64,000 bases of DNA from Arenicella chitinivorans (GCF_014651515.1 NZ_BMXA01000005.1:158047-222046); one strand, 5' to 3'; numbered from the stretch's first letter, positions 40,224 through 49,554 are shown. Program-made: numbers and translations. The notes: generated by a model not told the origin, from the letters alone.

Positions 40224-41951
40224 GTGAAAAATCTTATGAATAGACATTACTCAAAACACTCAACTGCCCAGCTTTGGCGTGTGCTTTTTGTTTCCACGGT
40301 ACTGAGTAGTAGCTTGCTACTCTCGACAAGTCATGCAGCGACGATCACGGTTCTCTCGACGAGCGATGCCGCCAACGGCGGCTGCACTGTGCGTAAAGCC
40401 ATCGAATCGGTCAACCTTGGCAGTAACATCAGTCCATGCACTGCCATCGGTATATTCGGTACAGATGATCGCGTACGCATTACACCAACAAATGGAAACA
40501 TCATTCAACTTCAAGGCTCATCAATCCCAATAACCAAGTCGGTAGTGATAGAAGGCCCAAGTATGAACGACCTGGCTATTACACCTGCCGCTGGCGAACT
40601 CGGTTTCTCAATTGAAGCCGACAGCATTTCAGTCGTGTTTGAAAAGTTACAGTTGAGTGGCGCTGACCGCCCACGCCAATTTGGCGGCGCAGTGTCAATC
40701 AACTCCAATCACGCAAATGTCAATTTTGATTCAGTCAGATTCAGCCAAAATTCAGCACGCCTTGGCAGTTCGATTCTTTCATTTTCCTCAAGTGATACCA
40801 GCATCACCATCGTCTCAAGTGAATTCAATGACAACGTGGCACGCAACGAAGGCGCGGCGCTTTACACAGTCGGCGATGATTTGGTGCAAATCGCAGATAC
40901 CAGCTTTACTGGCAACCGCGGAATGGTTGGCGCTGATCCGTTCTCTGAGGTATTTAGTGGCGGGGCCGCGATCTATATCGAAAACGCTGATAATTTATCT
41001 TTGGTCAAATCAACGTTTACAAACAATGGCTTAGATGGTGTTGATTCCGTCGAGACTTACGGCGGCGCGGTATTGATCGATAATGGTGGCGGCATGTTAA
41101 ATATCGATCGAAATCGATTTTCTCAAAACAGTGTCGGGGCTGGTGATGGTGGCGCACTCAGTATTCGAGGGTCTCTAACCGGCGTTGTGGTAGAGAACAC
41201 GTTCACTAAAAATACGGCGAGATTTGGCGGCGGTATCCATATCGATCAGACGGGAAGCACGACAGATTTTAACTTGATTGCAAACACATTTTCTGAAAAC
41301 AGCGCCGTAGACGGTGGTGCCATGCACGTCGACACCTCAGCTACCAGCTTCATTAACAACACCTTGGTATCAAACGTCGCCACCAGTGCTGGTGGCGCTA
41401 TGTACGTCGATGGCGGGCTAGACAACAAGCTCACAAATAATACCTTGATCAGCAATCAGACTCAGGGGGATGGCGGTGCTATTTATCTGAATTCTACTTC
41501 AGTGGCATTTGAGAATAATCTACTCATGTTGAATCGCGCAGACAACGACGGAGCGGATATTATCGCCAATTCCACAACCTTCACGAGCTTTTCTGGCAAT
41601 CTGATCGGCGACGCAGGCGTATCAACGCAAGACAGCCTCGACGGATTTGTTGCGCCACCAGGCACGCTATTGGGCACCAGCGACTCAGCACGGCCGTTGG
41701 CATTGTCAGACGTACTCGATCCTGCTTCCACCAACAACGGTACGACCTTTTTTATACCAACAGAAAGTTCAGTCGCAGTTGATGGCGGCGTCAATACCAA
41801 TTGTCCATTCAGCGACCAACGCGGGCGCTTAAGAGATGACGGTCACTGCGATATCGGAGCCATTGAGCTGCGACCAAGCGATATTTCAAAACGCACAAAC
41901 TTGTTTGTAATTCCGCTTCGCCAGGGGCGATCTGTTGTCATCGTGTTGTGA
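40224..41951 (+). CDS. Secreted right-handed beta-helix protein (choice-of-anchor Q type)
   Basis: 575 aa with GTG start at 40224, or ATG at 40236. Signal peptide ends near SHAA, followed by a CSLREA-like motif (GGCTVRKAIESVN). Many parallel beta-helix rungs with GGA(I/L/M) turns follow (GGAVSI, GGALSI, GGAMHVD, GGAIYLN). The tail FSDQRGRLRDDGHCDIGAIEL and the short terminal FVIPLRQGRSVVIVL are typical of choice-of-anchor-Q proteins. Probably cell-surface or secreted adhesin-like. Perhaps co-transcribed with the vWA gene. Confidence 0.85.
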   Translation: MKNLMNRHYSKHSTAQLWRVLFVSTVLSSSLLLSTSHAATITVLSTSDAANGGCTVRKAIESVNLGSNISPCTAIGIFGTDDRVRITPTNGNIIQLQGSSIPITKSVVIEGPSMNDLAITPAAGELGFSIEADSISVVFEKLQLSGADRPRQFGGAVSINSNHANVNFDSVRFSQNSARLGSSILSFSSSDTSITIVSSEFNDNVARNEGAALYTVGDDLVQIADTSFTGNRGMVGADPFSEVFSGGAAIYIENADNLSLVKSTFTNNGLDGVDSVETYGGAVLIDNGGGMLNIDRNRFSQNSVGAGDGGALSIRGSLTGVVVENTFTKNTARFGGGIHIDQTGSTTDFNLIANTFSENSAVDGGAMHVDTSATSFINNTLVSNVATSAGGAMYVDGGLDNKLTNNTLISNQTQGDGGAIYLNSTSVAFENNLLMLNRADNDGADIIANSTTFTSFSGNLIGDAGVSTQDSLDGFVAPPGTLLGTSDSARPLALSDVLDPASTNNGTTFFIPTESSVAVDGGVNTNCPFSDQRGRLRDDGHCDIGAIELRPSDISKRTNLFVIPLRQGRSVVIVL

Positions 41952-42194
41952 TCTAGCGCTGAGCAGTATGCCGCGATGTGAGAAACACGCGTGTACTTGG
42001 CTTGCCCGCGACGCCCTTTCTACAGTGATCTGTGCGCTACGTAATGAGCAACAATTGCCCACGAATACCGACACAACGTGCTCACAGTAGATCGCGCCCA
42101 CGTTTTAATCGGCACACCCAAACCAACGCATCGCGCCGAGTCATGGCTAGTCATAAGCGAACTCCATTCGCAATCCAGCGAACCCTCTTGAAGG

Positions 42195-42584
42195 TCACCA
42201 CTTGGTAAATTTGAGCTTCAAGGTGCCCTTGTACATCCAGTACGGCGCTTCTAACTTTTTTACCAAAAGCATCATGTCGTTATTTGAAATTCGCTTGCCA
42301 AAAGAACCTTTGTTTTCAGGAGAAGGAATCTCGACCCAAATGTCACCCGGCTGGTCAACGTAAAATTGAATCGTTGTACCATGACGATCGACAAATCCAA
42401 TAAAGTTGCTGGCACCGGCGACAACGTCCCCTAAAATTCGATTGATCTCGGCATTCTCGATGGGTATCGGATCCGAGCTCTCCACACATTCATTCGTTTG
42501 GTAAACGCAATAGAATACCGAATCATGTGCACCTGCCGGCGTACATAAAAATAAAAGACTCAACAATAGGGTAACTTTATACAT
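42195..42584 (-). CDS. Small exported protein, unknown
   Basis: 129 aa from ATG at 42584, which starts a clean signal peptide (MYKVTLLLSLLFLCTPAGA). The mature part has a Cys pair (VFYCVYQTNECVESS). No family recognised. No attC seen beside it, so it is probably outside the recognisable cassette array. Confidence 0.6.
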   Translation of the reverse strand: MYKVTLLLSLLFLCTPAGAHDSVFYCVYQTNECVESSDPIPIENAEINRILGDVVAGASNFIGFVDRHGTTIQFYVDQPGDIWVEIPSPENKGSFGKRISNNDMMLLVKKLEAPYWMYKGTLKLKFTKW

Positions 42585-42705
42585 GCGTGTCTGCCTCACG
42601 TTGTTATTAACAGCGAGCGCTGCTAAAGGTGTGCGAGTGTGTGACCTGCGCGCCCAACTTCGAACGAGCACCGCCGTGGATTGAACTTCGACCTTCCTTA
42701 GGATA

Positions 42706-43128
42706 CTACTTACTAAACCAGGCTCGCATGGGAATTTTCACTATTACAACAACAGCGATTAATAAGACTACATTCAGAAACACCAAGGTCTCGCCAACAC
42801 CAATAAAGATTCCTTTCCCTAGCCAGTTTTGAAAATCAATAATAACCAGCATGGCCAAATACACATAGCACACGATCAGAATCGTCTTTCGGCCATTCAT
42901 GATCATAGTGCAAATCCAGGCATACAAACAGAGTGAAGCCGCCAGTACCGCCACCATCTCAAAACTCATCAAGTTGACCGGACTACTATCATACGAACCA
43001 AGTAAATTAATGGCGATAGTGAATACCCCTTCTAAAGCAAAGGCGAATAGTAAGATCCAACCCAACTTTGGCATATCTCCTCGACTTTCTGACAGGTCAG
43101 CCTTGGGTGCGTTGTAAAAATTATCCAT
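42706..43128 (-). CDS. Four-helix membrane protein, unknown
   Basis: 140 aa with a polar N-terminus (MDNFYNAPKADLSESRGD) and four hydrophobic helices. Layout resembles the cassette protein at 49555-50028 (short Asn/Pro-rich head, then four helices), but sequence similarity is not evident. It starts 14 bp from the stop of the L,D-transpeptidase gene, probably the same transcript. Confidence 0.55.
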   Translation of the reverse strand: MDNFYNAPKADLSESRGDMPKLGWILLFAFALEGVFTIAINLLGSYDSSPVNLMSFEMVAVLAASLCLYAWICTMIMNGRKTILIVCYVYLAMLVIIDFQNWLGKGIFIGVGETLVFLNVVLLIAVVVIVKIPMRAWFSK

Positions 43129-43142
43129 GCGAGATGACCACT

Positions 43143-43961
43143 TTACTCCGAGGACTGCTTGGCAGCCGAATACTCTGAGTTGTATCGATTTGAATTGATC
43201 GTTTGATAATGCGCCTCAATTTTGTCATATAGGTCCCGAGTCCACTCAGGCGCGTTACTGGGTACAACCAGTGGATTTTTTGACGGATCAGTAGGTGAGA
43301 TTAGCACGGTTGTGTTGTCACGGCCGGTGGCGTAGACAAGTGAGAAGAGTTTCTCTATCACTGGATCCCCCATGGCAAGACAGCCTATCGAGGCAGCACG
43401 ACCATGAATAAAAATGTTGGTCCCCGGCTCCGCCCGTCCCTCGGCCTTCGCGTGTTCGAGATCATACGCATTAGGGTAGTTAATCTTCATCGAAAGATGA
43501 TAGGCACTATTAGGGTTCAAGCCAATGATTGTATAAATACCCTCTGGCACCTGCCTGTCACCTTCCCGAAGCTTCGGGCCTAGTTTGCCGCTAGCCGCTT
43601 TTATTGGGTAACGGACAATTAGTTGGTAATTTGAGCCTTCATTGGACGCCCAGACCTCCAGAACATTGGTGTCTTTAAATGCAACCAAGGCCAGTTTTTT
43701 AGGCGGATAGGTGATGCCCGATCTATCGAAAAGAGGCGCTAGTTCATCGCGTGTTGACAGGCCATAAGTTTCGATTACTTGCTCGACGGTTTGTTTACCT
43801 TTGATCTTTATTGCCAATGGATACCAGATGCTGCGCCCAAAGTGGTAGAAAAGAAAAAGACTCAAGACTACCAATGAACATACAAACAATCGCTTCTTCA
43901 CAGAATTTAGCTCTAAGTTAATATTGTGCTGCACTGACCTTATCCCCAAACCGAGTGCCAA
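43143..43961 (-). CDS. L,D-transpeptidase (YkuD/YafK family)
   Basis: 272 aa with an N-terminal membrane anchor (LFVCSLVVLSLFLFYHF). The YkuD motif is IFIHGRAASIGCLAMGD: His near 187 and catalytic Cys in SIGC, the spacing of the YafK-like branch. These enzymes use Cys to cross-link or amidate peptidoglycan stems or attach proteins. PEGIYTIIGLNPNSAYHLSMKINYPN upstream is typical. No attC flanks it, so it marks the ordinary chromosome or the oldest array edge. Confidence 0.85.
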   Translation of the reverse strand: MALGLGIRSVQHNINLELNSVKKRLFVCSLVVLSLFLFYHFGRSIWYPLAIKIKGKQTVEQVIETYGLSTRDELAPLFDRSGITYPPKKLALVAFKDTNVLEVWASNEGSNYQLIVRYPIKAASGKLGPKLREGDRQVPEGIYTIIGLNPNSAYHLSMKINYPNAYDLEHAKAEGRAEPGTNIFIHGRAASIGCLAMGDPVIEKLFSLVYATGRDNTTVLISPTDPSKNPLVVPSNAPEWTRDLYDKIEAHYQTINSNRYNSEYSAAKQSSE

Positions 43962-44149
43962 GACAAGGGGGGAGACCTCTCATCAACCGTCAGTTTCTGG
44001 AGTTCCCAAAGCCAACAAGGTACCTTAGCAAGGTGAACAAGGTTAAGGTCTTGCTGACCTTACTCGTAAAAGTCGAACGAGCAGCCTTCTGCATTTCATT
44101 GCGTCGACCAAAGAGAATACAATGCAAAGTAAACACCGGTTAGTTAGCC

Positions 44150-44851
44150 TTAACTACGGCGACTTAAATACTGAAAGATCTGAACAGCCTTTTGTTCCAC
44201 ATCCCTAAACTCCTTTGGATCTAAGCGCCCCATATTTCCGGTAGAGCCATCTTCATACATTGCTCGATACACGATCATTTGGTCACCATTCCCATCGATA
44301 TCAAATGAATCATTATTCGATATAAAATCAAGAAATTCGTCACTAAATAATTTTCGCACTGCGCTTTCATCACTGCAACGCACTAAGTATTTTTGAGAGA
44401 AGGTAGGATGATCAACCTTGACGCCACCTTGGCCTAAAGACTGTAAAAATCGAGCCTGATGTGTATTAAATAAGCGGACATGAAAATTAGGCAGAGCTAA
44501 GGATGCGGATCTAAAATAAAAAACCGGCTCCATATTCCTTCCGGTGCTAGCGCCTCTTAGTGAACACTCGAAAAACACCTTCTCAACCCCGTCAACACTG
44601 TTTCGCAAGACGTTTTTAATCGTCGACAGTCTGTATTCTTGGGTGTGAGAACGGCTACTAAATCGGCTAAATAATTTTAGTCGTTTTCTAAAGTCGGTGC
44701 TTATCTTGGGAGCATACTCCATGCCCAACTGCGCAGCCAAACGACGAAACACTTCGGAGCGTTCCTGCTCATGTTTATTCGATCCGAGTCGGAAATACTG
44801 AATCAATATAAAAAGCGCCAAGATTAAAAATAAAACAATACCAAGGGTCAT
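44150..44851 (-). CDS. Membrane-anchored protein, unknown
   Basis: 233 aa. One N-terminal helix (GIVLFLILALFILIQYF) then a soluble alpha/beta domain. EVFRRLAAQLGMEYAP resembles the opening of DUF3137-like proteins, without certainty. It lies at the left edge of the cassette zone. The flanks (43962-44149, 44852-45079) show no attC that I can recognise. Confidence 0.55.
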   Translation of the reverse strand: MTLGIVLFLILALFILIQYFRLGSNKHEQERSEVFRRLAAQLGMEYAPKISTDFRKRLKLFSRFSSRSHTQEYRLSTIKNVLRNSVDGVEKVFFECSLRGASTGRNMEPVFYFRSASLALPNFHVRLFNTHQARFLQSLGQGGVKVDHPTFSQKYLVRCSDESAVRKLFSDEFLDFISNNDSFDIDGNGDQMIVYRAMYEDGSTGNMGRLDPKEFRDVEQKAVQIFQYLSRRS

Positions 44852-45079
44852 ACTTATGCTCTCCGTTGAATAGAGGCACTAAGTGCCTGTGTGGTGCTGT
44901 ACAAAATTGATAGCGTTGTTTCCTTGCCTCAGAATCGTCTGATTTCAGGGAAATATAGCTTCTGACCTAATAGGTCTAATGTGGATGCTTCCAAGATCAC
45001 CTACCCCCTAAAGTAATGGCGTGCACGGCAAATGCGTCCAGCTCTTAGGGCGAAAGACCGATTCTTGGTAAAGGCTCTG

Positions 45080-45346
45080 CTAGCCATTTATCTCCACGTT
45101 GATTACTGCCAACTTTAAAATTAGTGCAGCACAAACCAAAATCATCAGCATCGCATTTGATTTATCCGAGAGCTTAAGCCCGGTAATCAAGAACAATACA
45201 GAGCCAAGTGAAAACTCGTACGGCATCTTCTCCGGCTCTGACAGTAACAAAGCCACAAAGCTCAACAGCAATAATGCTGAAAATATTAACGCCCCTTTTT
45301 TAAATCCCTTAGTTAAATCACGCACCATCTCTTTGATAAATATCAT
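45080..45346 (-). CDS. Small membrane protein, unknown
   Basis: 88 aa with about three hydrophobic segments and no recognised family. The 64 bp to its right contains no clear attC. Possibly an old cassette gene. Confidence 0.45.
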   Translation of the reverse strand: MIFIKEMVRDLTKGFKKGALIFSALLLLSFVALLLSEPEKMPYEFSLGSVLFLITGLKLSDKSNAMLMILVCAALILKLAVINVEING

Positions 45347-45410
45347 GCTCAGCCTTGCGGCAACACGTCAACAGCGCCTCAGCGCTGAAAGCGAGATAGA
45401 TTGTGACCTG

Positions 45411-45719
45411 CTAACGCCTTGATACACTGATTTGGTCCGCATGAATCTCGATAACACCATCAAGTAAGTATAACCATAAGGTATTTCCTCTTAAGTATCC
45501 ATTTGAGACGGAACCTGCTGAATAGTTGTCTTTGACTTCCAAGAAATTGATGACGTTGTTGAAACGAGTGACATCACGACAATTTATGGTGAATTTATCT
45601 CTCTGCGTTGACTCAGGAGTTGAATAGAACTCTGCTTCAATTGCTAATGATGCGCCGGATTCAGCAACTGAATAGTTCAGAGAATTAATATTCCCATCAT
45701 GCCAAATAAAATCGCTCAT
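45411..45719 (-). CDS. Small soluble protein, probable cassette
   Basis: 102 aa, acidic, beta-rich pattern (SDFIWHDGNINSLNYSVAESGASLAIEAEFYST). No family recognised. A recognisable attC begins just beyond its start (45732), which makes it the last clearly bounded gene at the distal end of the array. Confidence 0.55.
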   Translation of the reverse strand: MSDFIWHDGNINSLNYSVAESGASLAIEAEFYSTPESTQRDKFTINCRDVTRFNNVINFLEVKDNYSAGSVSNGYLRGNTLWLYLLDGVIEIHADQISVSRR

Positions 45720-45731
45720 AACTCAAATAAC

Positions 45732-45804
45732 ATTTACGCCCAAGATTTCGCTGCATGCCAAGGGCGCGCCCAGCCCTTGAGGCAAAAAGACTTCTCTTGT
45801 TAAG
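45732..45804 (-). other. attC site
   Basis: Plus-strand form TTTACGCCC ... CTCTTGTTAAG, with a GC-rich inner arm (AAGGGCGCGCCC). The R'' end overlaps the TAA stop of the gene at 45800-46177. Leftmost attC I am comfortable calling. Confidence 0.65.
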
Positions 45805-46177
45805 TATTTTGCCCAAAAATGCTGTTTTCTATTTGTGCTGCTCGCGCTTTCATCTGATCAGAAAAATCAATGTTTTTCTCGACACCGATCCCGTTTTCAT
45901 AGAACCACGCTATTCTCTTATACGCAATGAGCTCTGATGGAGGCGCACCACCCCTTTCGATGATCTCGCGATACAAATTGTAAGCTTTTTCATAGTTCTT
46001 GTCTCTCATCGCGGCAGACGCAGCTCCAATATCACCGCCCGATATTATTCCTTTTCCCACATTCTGAGTCCGCTTAAATTGGATCAAAATTCGTGCTACC
46101 GAGGTAAGAAGCCAATAAGCCGGAGTTAATAACAGTCTGATAATTCGCATGGATACCGTTACGTTAGTGCCATTCAC
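45800..46177 (-). CDS. Cassette protein with Sel1-like segment
   Basis: 125 aa; ATG at 46150 (MRIIRLLLTPAYWLL) is an alternative start. N-terminal hydrophobic segment, then AMRDKNYEKAYNLYREIIERGGAPPSELIAYKRIAWFYENGIGVEKN, which has Sel1/TPR spacing. Possibly a membrane-tethered protein-interaction module. Stop codon is shared with the attC. Confidence 0.55.
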   Translation of the reverse strand: MNGTNVTVSMRIIRLLLTPAYWLLTSVARILIQFKRTQNVGKGIISGGDIGAASAAMRDKNYEKAYNLYREIIERGGAPPSELIAYKRIAWFYENGIGVEKNIDFSDQMKARAAQIENSIFGQNT

Positions 46178-46485
46178 CTAGCCACGTGTCTTCCGTGCGA
46201 CTATGATAACGAAGTGAAGCTGGTTTTGGCCAATGCCTCTATACCTGAAAACGAAATACGCGTTTTCGATGCTTTAAAAACAACCTCAATTGCATCAGTG
46301 AACAAGAGATCATTTACCCCGGCCCTTTCCTACCTTTGATTAGCTGCGTTTAAGTAGCCATTGAAACACGCAAACAACACGAACAACACGCAGGGCTACC
46401 ATTACAGTAGATAGCATATGCCAATAGCATCTAAAACGCGCACGCGCATCTGTGCAGATGTAGTATGCGGTAGATTTTGACTCTG
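46178..46485. other. Gene-less stretch in the cassette array
   Basis: 308 bp without a supportable gene or intact attC. It contains direct repeats of ACACGCAAACAACACGAACAACACG type (46365-46392). Probably decayed cassette and attC remains. Confidence 0.4.
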
Positions 46486-46812
46486 CTATAGGGTCTCACG
46501 CTCTGCGGCTTCCAATTCAGACAGCCTAGTATTAACTTTGTTCATGTCAATATATTTGGACATGAACGTCATTCCGGTACTGGTCACAAACCAGTTGTAA
46601 CCAACAGCAAGCAAGACACCGGATAGAACCAGGAGAAATGCGGTTGACCACACACGACTAATCGATTGAAAGAGTTCTAAATAGGCTAGCAGAAGCACGC
46701 CGACTAGGAGAAAGATAAAACCTTTAAGCTTCGCTCTCTTTTGATGAAGCGCCGCATCGTTGGATATCTCTACCAAGCCTTTCAGGCCATTGATCTCACT
46801 TTCTCTTTTCAT
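46486..46812 (-). CDS. Cassette membrane protein, unknown
   Basis: 108 aa. Two hydrophobic helices (FIFLLVGVLLLAYLEL and STAFLLVLSGVLLAVGYNWF) between charged ends. No family recognised. A degenerate attC-like stretch follows its start (about 46823-46938, ending CGACTTGTTGCG). Confidence 0.5.
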   Translation of the reverse strand: MKRESEINGLKGLVEISNDAALHQKRAKLKGFIFLLVGVLLLAYLELFQSISRVWSTAFLLVLSGVLLAVGYNWFVTSTGMTFMSKYIDMNKVNTRLSELEAAERETL

Positions 46813-46945
46813 AGCTTCTCATCAAGACATAGAACACTACGCTCACCGGTAAGTACCGCTGAAAGCGTTTTCGGGTAAACAGTGCGCAGCAACGTACTCA
46901 ACTAAGCGTTACATTACGTATCGGAGTGCAGCGACTTGTTGCGTT

Positions 46946-47593
46946 TTACCATATTTTCCACCAAGGTTTAGCCCGCTTGAAACCGAAGAGCGTAATCCGT
47001 TCAGGCTCAATAAGTTCGTCATCGACAAAACCTTCTAATTGATAACCAAAAAACGCCTTCAATACGGCCTCTCCAAGCTCTAACGGGTGAAATTCGAACG
47101 GATATTCCTCTTCATCATCCTCGTCAGAATCAACGGCTGGGTGCCCCCCATTCCAATAAGGGATTTCAAACTCAATCCGTTCACCAATATCTTCGAGTAT
47201 TCCACTATCGGGCGAAAGGCTCAGTGATCGCTTGAGCTCACCATCCTCCCACTTAGCAAACGCAAACCAATCAACAACACTATGCATGGCATGAAGATAG
47301 GTATTGCTAAAAGGAGACTCTGATATAAAACGCCGATCTAATTTTGATGGATTATCGATACCGAACTCTTTTGCAGCGACGACTGAAATTCCCTCAAAGT
47401 ATCCGGCATAAATCATGTCGTTAGGAGGACATGTGGAGGACAAATCCCCATCGTCAGTTTTCTCGAGTTTTTCGTTAGGAAATAAACGGTTCAATAGCGC
47501 TACAGTCTTCTCCAGATTCGGTTTCGGATAGCTCTTAAACTTACTTGATGATTGATTATCCGAAGATACAATCATCCATGTCTTTGCTCCCAT
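46946..47593 (-). CDS. Cassette protein, DUF6928-like
   Basis: 215 aa. MGAKTWMIVSSDN at the start and the layout (YAGYFEGISVVAAKEFG, HAMHSVVDWFAFAKWEDGELKRSLSLSPDSGILEDIG) resemble DUF6928 proteins of unknown function. Acidic loop DSDEDDEEEYPFEFHPLELGEAVLKAFFGYQLEG near the C-terminus. No signal peptide. A clear attC lies just past its start, at 47617. Confidence 0.6.
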   Translation of the reverse strand: MGAKTWMIVSSDNQSSSKFKSYPKPNLEKTVALLNRLFPNEKLEKTDDGDLSSTCPPNDMIYAGYFEGISVVAAKEFGIDNPSKLDRRFISESPFSNTYLHAMHSVVDWFAFAKWEDGELKRSLSLSPDSGILEDIGERIEFEIPYWNGGHPAVDSDEDDEEEYPFEFHPLELGEAVLKAFFGYQLEGFVDDELIEPERITLFGFKRAKPWWKIW

Positions 47594-47616
47594 TATTACT
47601 CCTCGTTCAAGTTGAA

Positions 47617-47706
47617 ATATAACGCCTTAGTCTGCTCTATGGCGCCAATGTAGTTTTGCGGTTAACCAGAGGCGTAAGCTTGACCGTTCAGTCACTAAGC
47701 GGTTAC
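47617..47706 (-). other. attC site
   Basis: Plus-strand form ATATAACGCC ... AAGCGGTTAC. It contains the inner pair GGCGCC and borders the stop of the gene at 47703. Confidence 0.65.
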
Positions 47707-48143
47707 TTCCATTTAGTTGGGTCACCTTTAAATCGGTCTTTCTCAAGCCGCTCCAAAAATGTAAATGTTTGGGGCGCTTCTTTTTTTACCTCAGACCAAA
47801 CTTCCTCAAACTCTAGTTTTGCAAGGTTTGACTCTATACCTGCGCACCAATCCACCCAAGTATCTTTGCGTATTCGCTTTTTGCGCCTCAAAAATATCTG
47901 CTCATTGCACAAATCAAGATAGTTGTAGATTAGCTCTCTAGTCATTTCCTTTTTATCGTTGGAAACACTTTTTCCAATAAGCGCATCAACAGGAATACCT
48001 CGCGCCAAAGCTCGATATTGTTGATCAATAGAGTCTTCAAATTCACTTTGTGCAATTTTAGAGCTGGTACGGAGTTGAAACGCTGCGATTAGAACACCTA
48101 CAGCAGTTGCAACAGACACGAGAGAATTCCAATCAATATTCAT
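47703..48143 (-). CDS. Cassette protein with N-terminal membrane helix, unknown
   Basis: 146 aa. NSLVSVATAVGVLIAAFQLRTSSKIAQSEFEDSIDQQYRAL is an anchor followed by a helical domain, the arrangement of DUF4760-like proteins. The rest is charged and helical (LLIYNYLDLCNEQIFLRRKKRI-type). Function unknown. Confidence 0.55.
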   Translation of the reverse strand: MNIDWNSLVSVATAVGVLIAAFQLRTSSKIAQSEFEDSIDQQYRALARGIPVDALIGKSVSNDKKEMTRELIYNYLDLCNEQIFLRRKKRIRKDTWVDWCAGIESNLAKLEFEEVWSEVKKEAPQTFTFLERLEKDRFKGDPTKWK

Positions 48144-48162
48144 ACAGTGATCTTAGTTGTGT

Positions 48163-48282
48163 TTATAACATCGCCGCCGCCAGCCAGACCGCAGTTGGTT
48201 TGTTTGCGACATCATAGTGTTACACCGGCGAAGACCATGACAGCGAAAATGCAGCCAATTTGCTGGTGGTGATTGATTAGTT
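48163..48282 (-). other. Degenerate attC-like site
   Basis: TATAACATCGCCGCC at the left and GATTGATTAG at the right flank an inner pair (CAGTTGG / CCAATTTGCTGG). Ends are imperfect; probably an old or inactive attC. Confidence 0.4.
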
Positions 48283-48284
48283 TT

Positions 48285-48662
48285 TTATGAACCACTATTT
48301 AACTTCCACGGCACCCCAAACTTATCAATGACCATGGCATAACACGTAGAAAAAAAGGTTTTTTGAGGATGCATTACAGATACCCCATCTTTGGACAATA
48401 CTTCAAAGTACGTTCTCACAGTATGGTCGTCTAGGCCTGCTAAAAGTAAGTTAACACCCTGTGGAAGTTTGTAGTCACCCTTTGATACATCCCCGCCCGT
48501 AATCGTCAAACCGTGTATGACAATATCTCCATGCACGACTCTACCGTTTTCCGACGCGCCTTCTCTAAAAATGCGCCCGACCATTCCACCTAAATTGGCA
48601 GAGTAGAACTCAAACGCTTCCTCACAGTTACCGTTAAACCCTATATCGACTGATCCGCTCAT
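48285..48662 (-). CDS. Cassette VOC (PhnB-like) protein
   Basis: 125 aa. MSGSVDIGFNGNCEEAFEFYSANLGGMVGRIFR, HGDIVIHGLTITGGD and DGVSVMHPQKTFFSTCYAMVIDKFGVPWKLN are the PhnB/3-demethylubiquinone-methyltransferase-like VOC pattern. This is a common integron-cassette family. No function can be assigned. Confidence 0.8.
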   Translation of the reverse strand: MSGSVDIGFNGNCEEAFEFYSANLGGMVGRIFREGASENGRVVHGDIVIHGLTITGGDVSKGDYKLPQGVNLLLAGLDDHTVRTYFEVLSKDGVSVMHPQKTFFSTCYAMVIDKFGVPWKLNSGS

Positions 48663-48670
48663 GCCTCCCT

Positions 48671-48768
48671 CGCATTAAACCATAGATGACGCACCGCAGG
48701 TAGCGCCGGCAAAGTAAACGTTCCGCGCTGGCTAGTAGTGCCAGATTTGACTTAATCACATGTTTAGC
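48671..48768 (-). other. Degenerate attC-like site
   Basis: Stretch between two cassette genes with GCATTAAAC at the left, CACATGTTTAGC at the right and internal complementary GCGCCGGC-type arms. R boxes deviate from consensus, so this is tentative. Confidence 0.4.
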
Positions 48769-48776
48769 AATTGTTT

Positions 48777-49154
48777 CTACCGCCATGTCCTGATAGTTTC
48801 GCAACCATTTTTCCAACAAACACCTTGCGTTGGTTTTGGAACAACAAGCGTGCAAACATCGATAGATGATTTAGACATTTCTAACTCATCTTGGTCAACT
48901 CGCTTTTTGGCTAATTCAAGCAAATAATTTTCACTTTCTCCTTTAATCATAAGGCTTGAATAGACCAATGATTCGTAACCGCCACAGCTATAGCTATTTA
49001 TCTTTATAACTTTGCAGTGTGAATTTTTTAAACATTTTTTACTGACTTCATCAAATTCATGTATGTTGAATTTGGACATATTAACGTCATTGGTTGAGCA
49101 CGCTGACGTACCGAGTATCATACAGAGCAAAATCAAGAGCCTAGACAGCATTCT
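48777..49154 (-). CDS. Cassette lipoprotein, cysteine-rich
   Basis: 125 aa from ATG at 49154, which gives a lipoprotein signal MLSRLLILLCMILGTSAC (lipobox TSAC); the frame opens at 49193. The mature part has seven further cysteines (KKCLKNSHCKVIKINSYSC, DVCTL, GVCWKNGC), suggesting disulphides. No family recognised. Confidence 0.6.
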   Translation of the reverse strand, partial: RMLSRLLILLCMILGTSACSTNDVNMSKFNIHEFDEVSKKCLKNSHCKVIKINSYSCGGYESLVYSSLMIKGESENYLLELAKKRVDQDELEMSKSSIDVCTLVVPKPTQGVCWKNGCETIRTWR

Positions 49155-49273
49155 GACAGCTGTATTTAGAGTGCTTGTTAAGAGTCTTGCCATTTTTCTA
49201 ATATTTGATCTAGGATTCTAATTGCTTTTTGCTTTTTCAAACCTTTGTTAATCCCTGCTGGTAATTTCGAATA

Positions 49274-49534
49274 CTAAGGGTGCCAGTAGTGTTCTAAATC
49301 ATGCGCTTTTTCTCGTGTTGCCGGGTGTGTTTTATCAGAAAAATAATTCTTACAATCTTCGACTTGGGCCAAGTTAGCAAATTGAAAAACGAAACCGCCC
49401 AATTCAGCAAAATATACTCATTTATCTATTAGGTTATCTCGTGATACTTCAACCGGAATTGCACCTTCATGTTTACGGCTCATGAAGTCGATATGTTTTG
49501 AAGGGTCCGCTTTTTCTCGCCAGAATTTGCTCAC
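49274..49534 (-). pseudogene. Cassette gene interrupted by an in-frame TGA
   Basis: From GTG at 49534 the frame reads VSKFWREKADPSKHIDFMSR...EVSRDNLIDK, then TGA at 49418-49420. It continues in the same frame VYFAELGGFVFQFANLAQ...KAHDLEHYWHP to TAG at 49274. Both halves look coding and join without frameshift, so a single nonsense mutation is the simplest reading. No family recognised. Neighbouring attC sites are also degraded. Confidence 0.6.
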
Positions 49535-49554
49535 ACTCTAAAACTCAAAGGCCT

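Noticed and set aside
43962..45079. attC sites left of 45 kb
   Set aside because: TTAGTTAGCC and similar strings occur, but I found no paired TAACGCC/TTGTTA with inner complementary arms, so the array edge is left uncertain.
46365..46392. Short AACACG-type repeats as a functional iteron
   Set aside because: Too few and irregular copies in decayed spacer DNA; no replication gene nearby.
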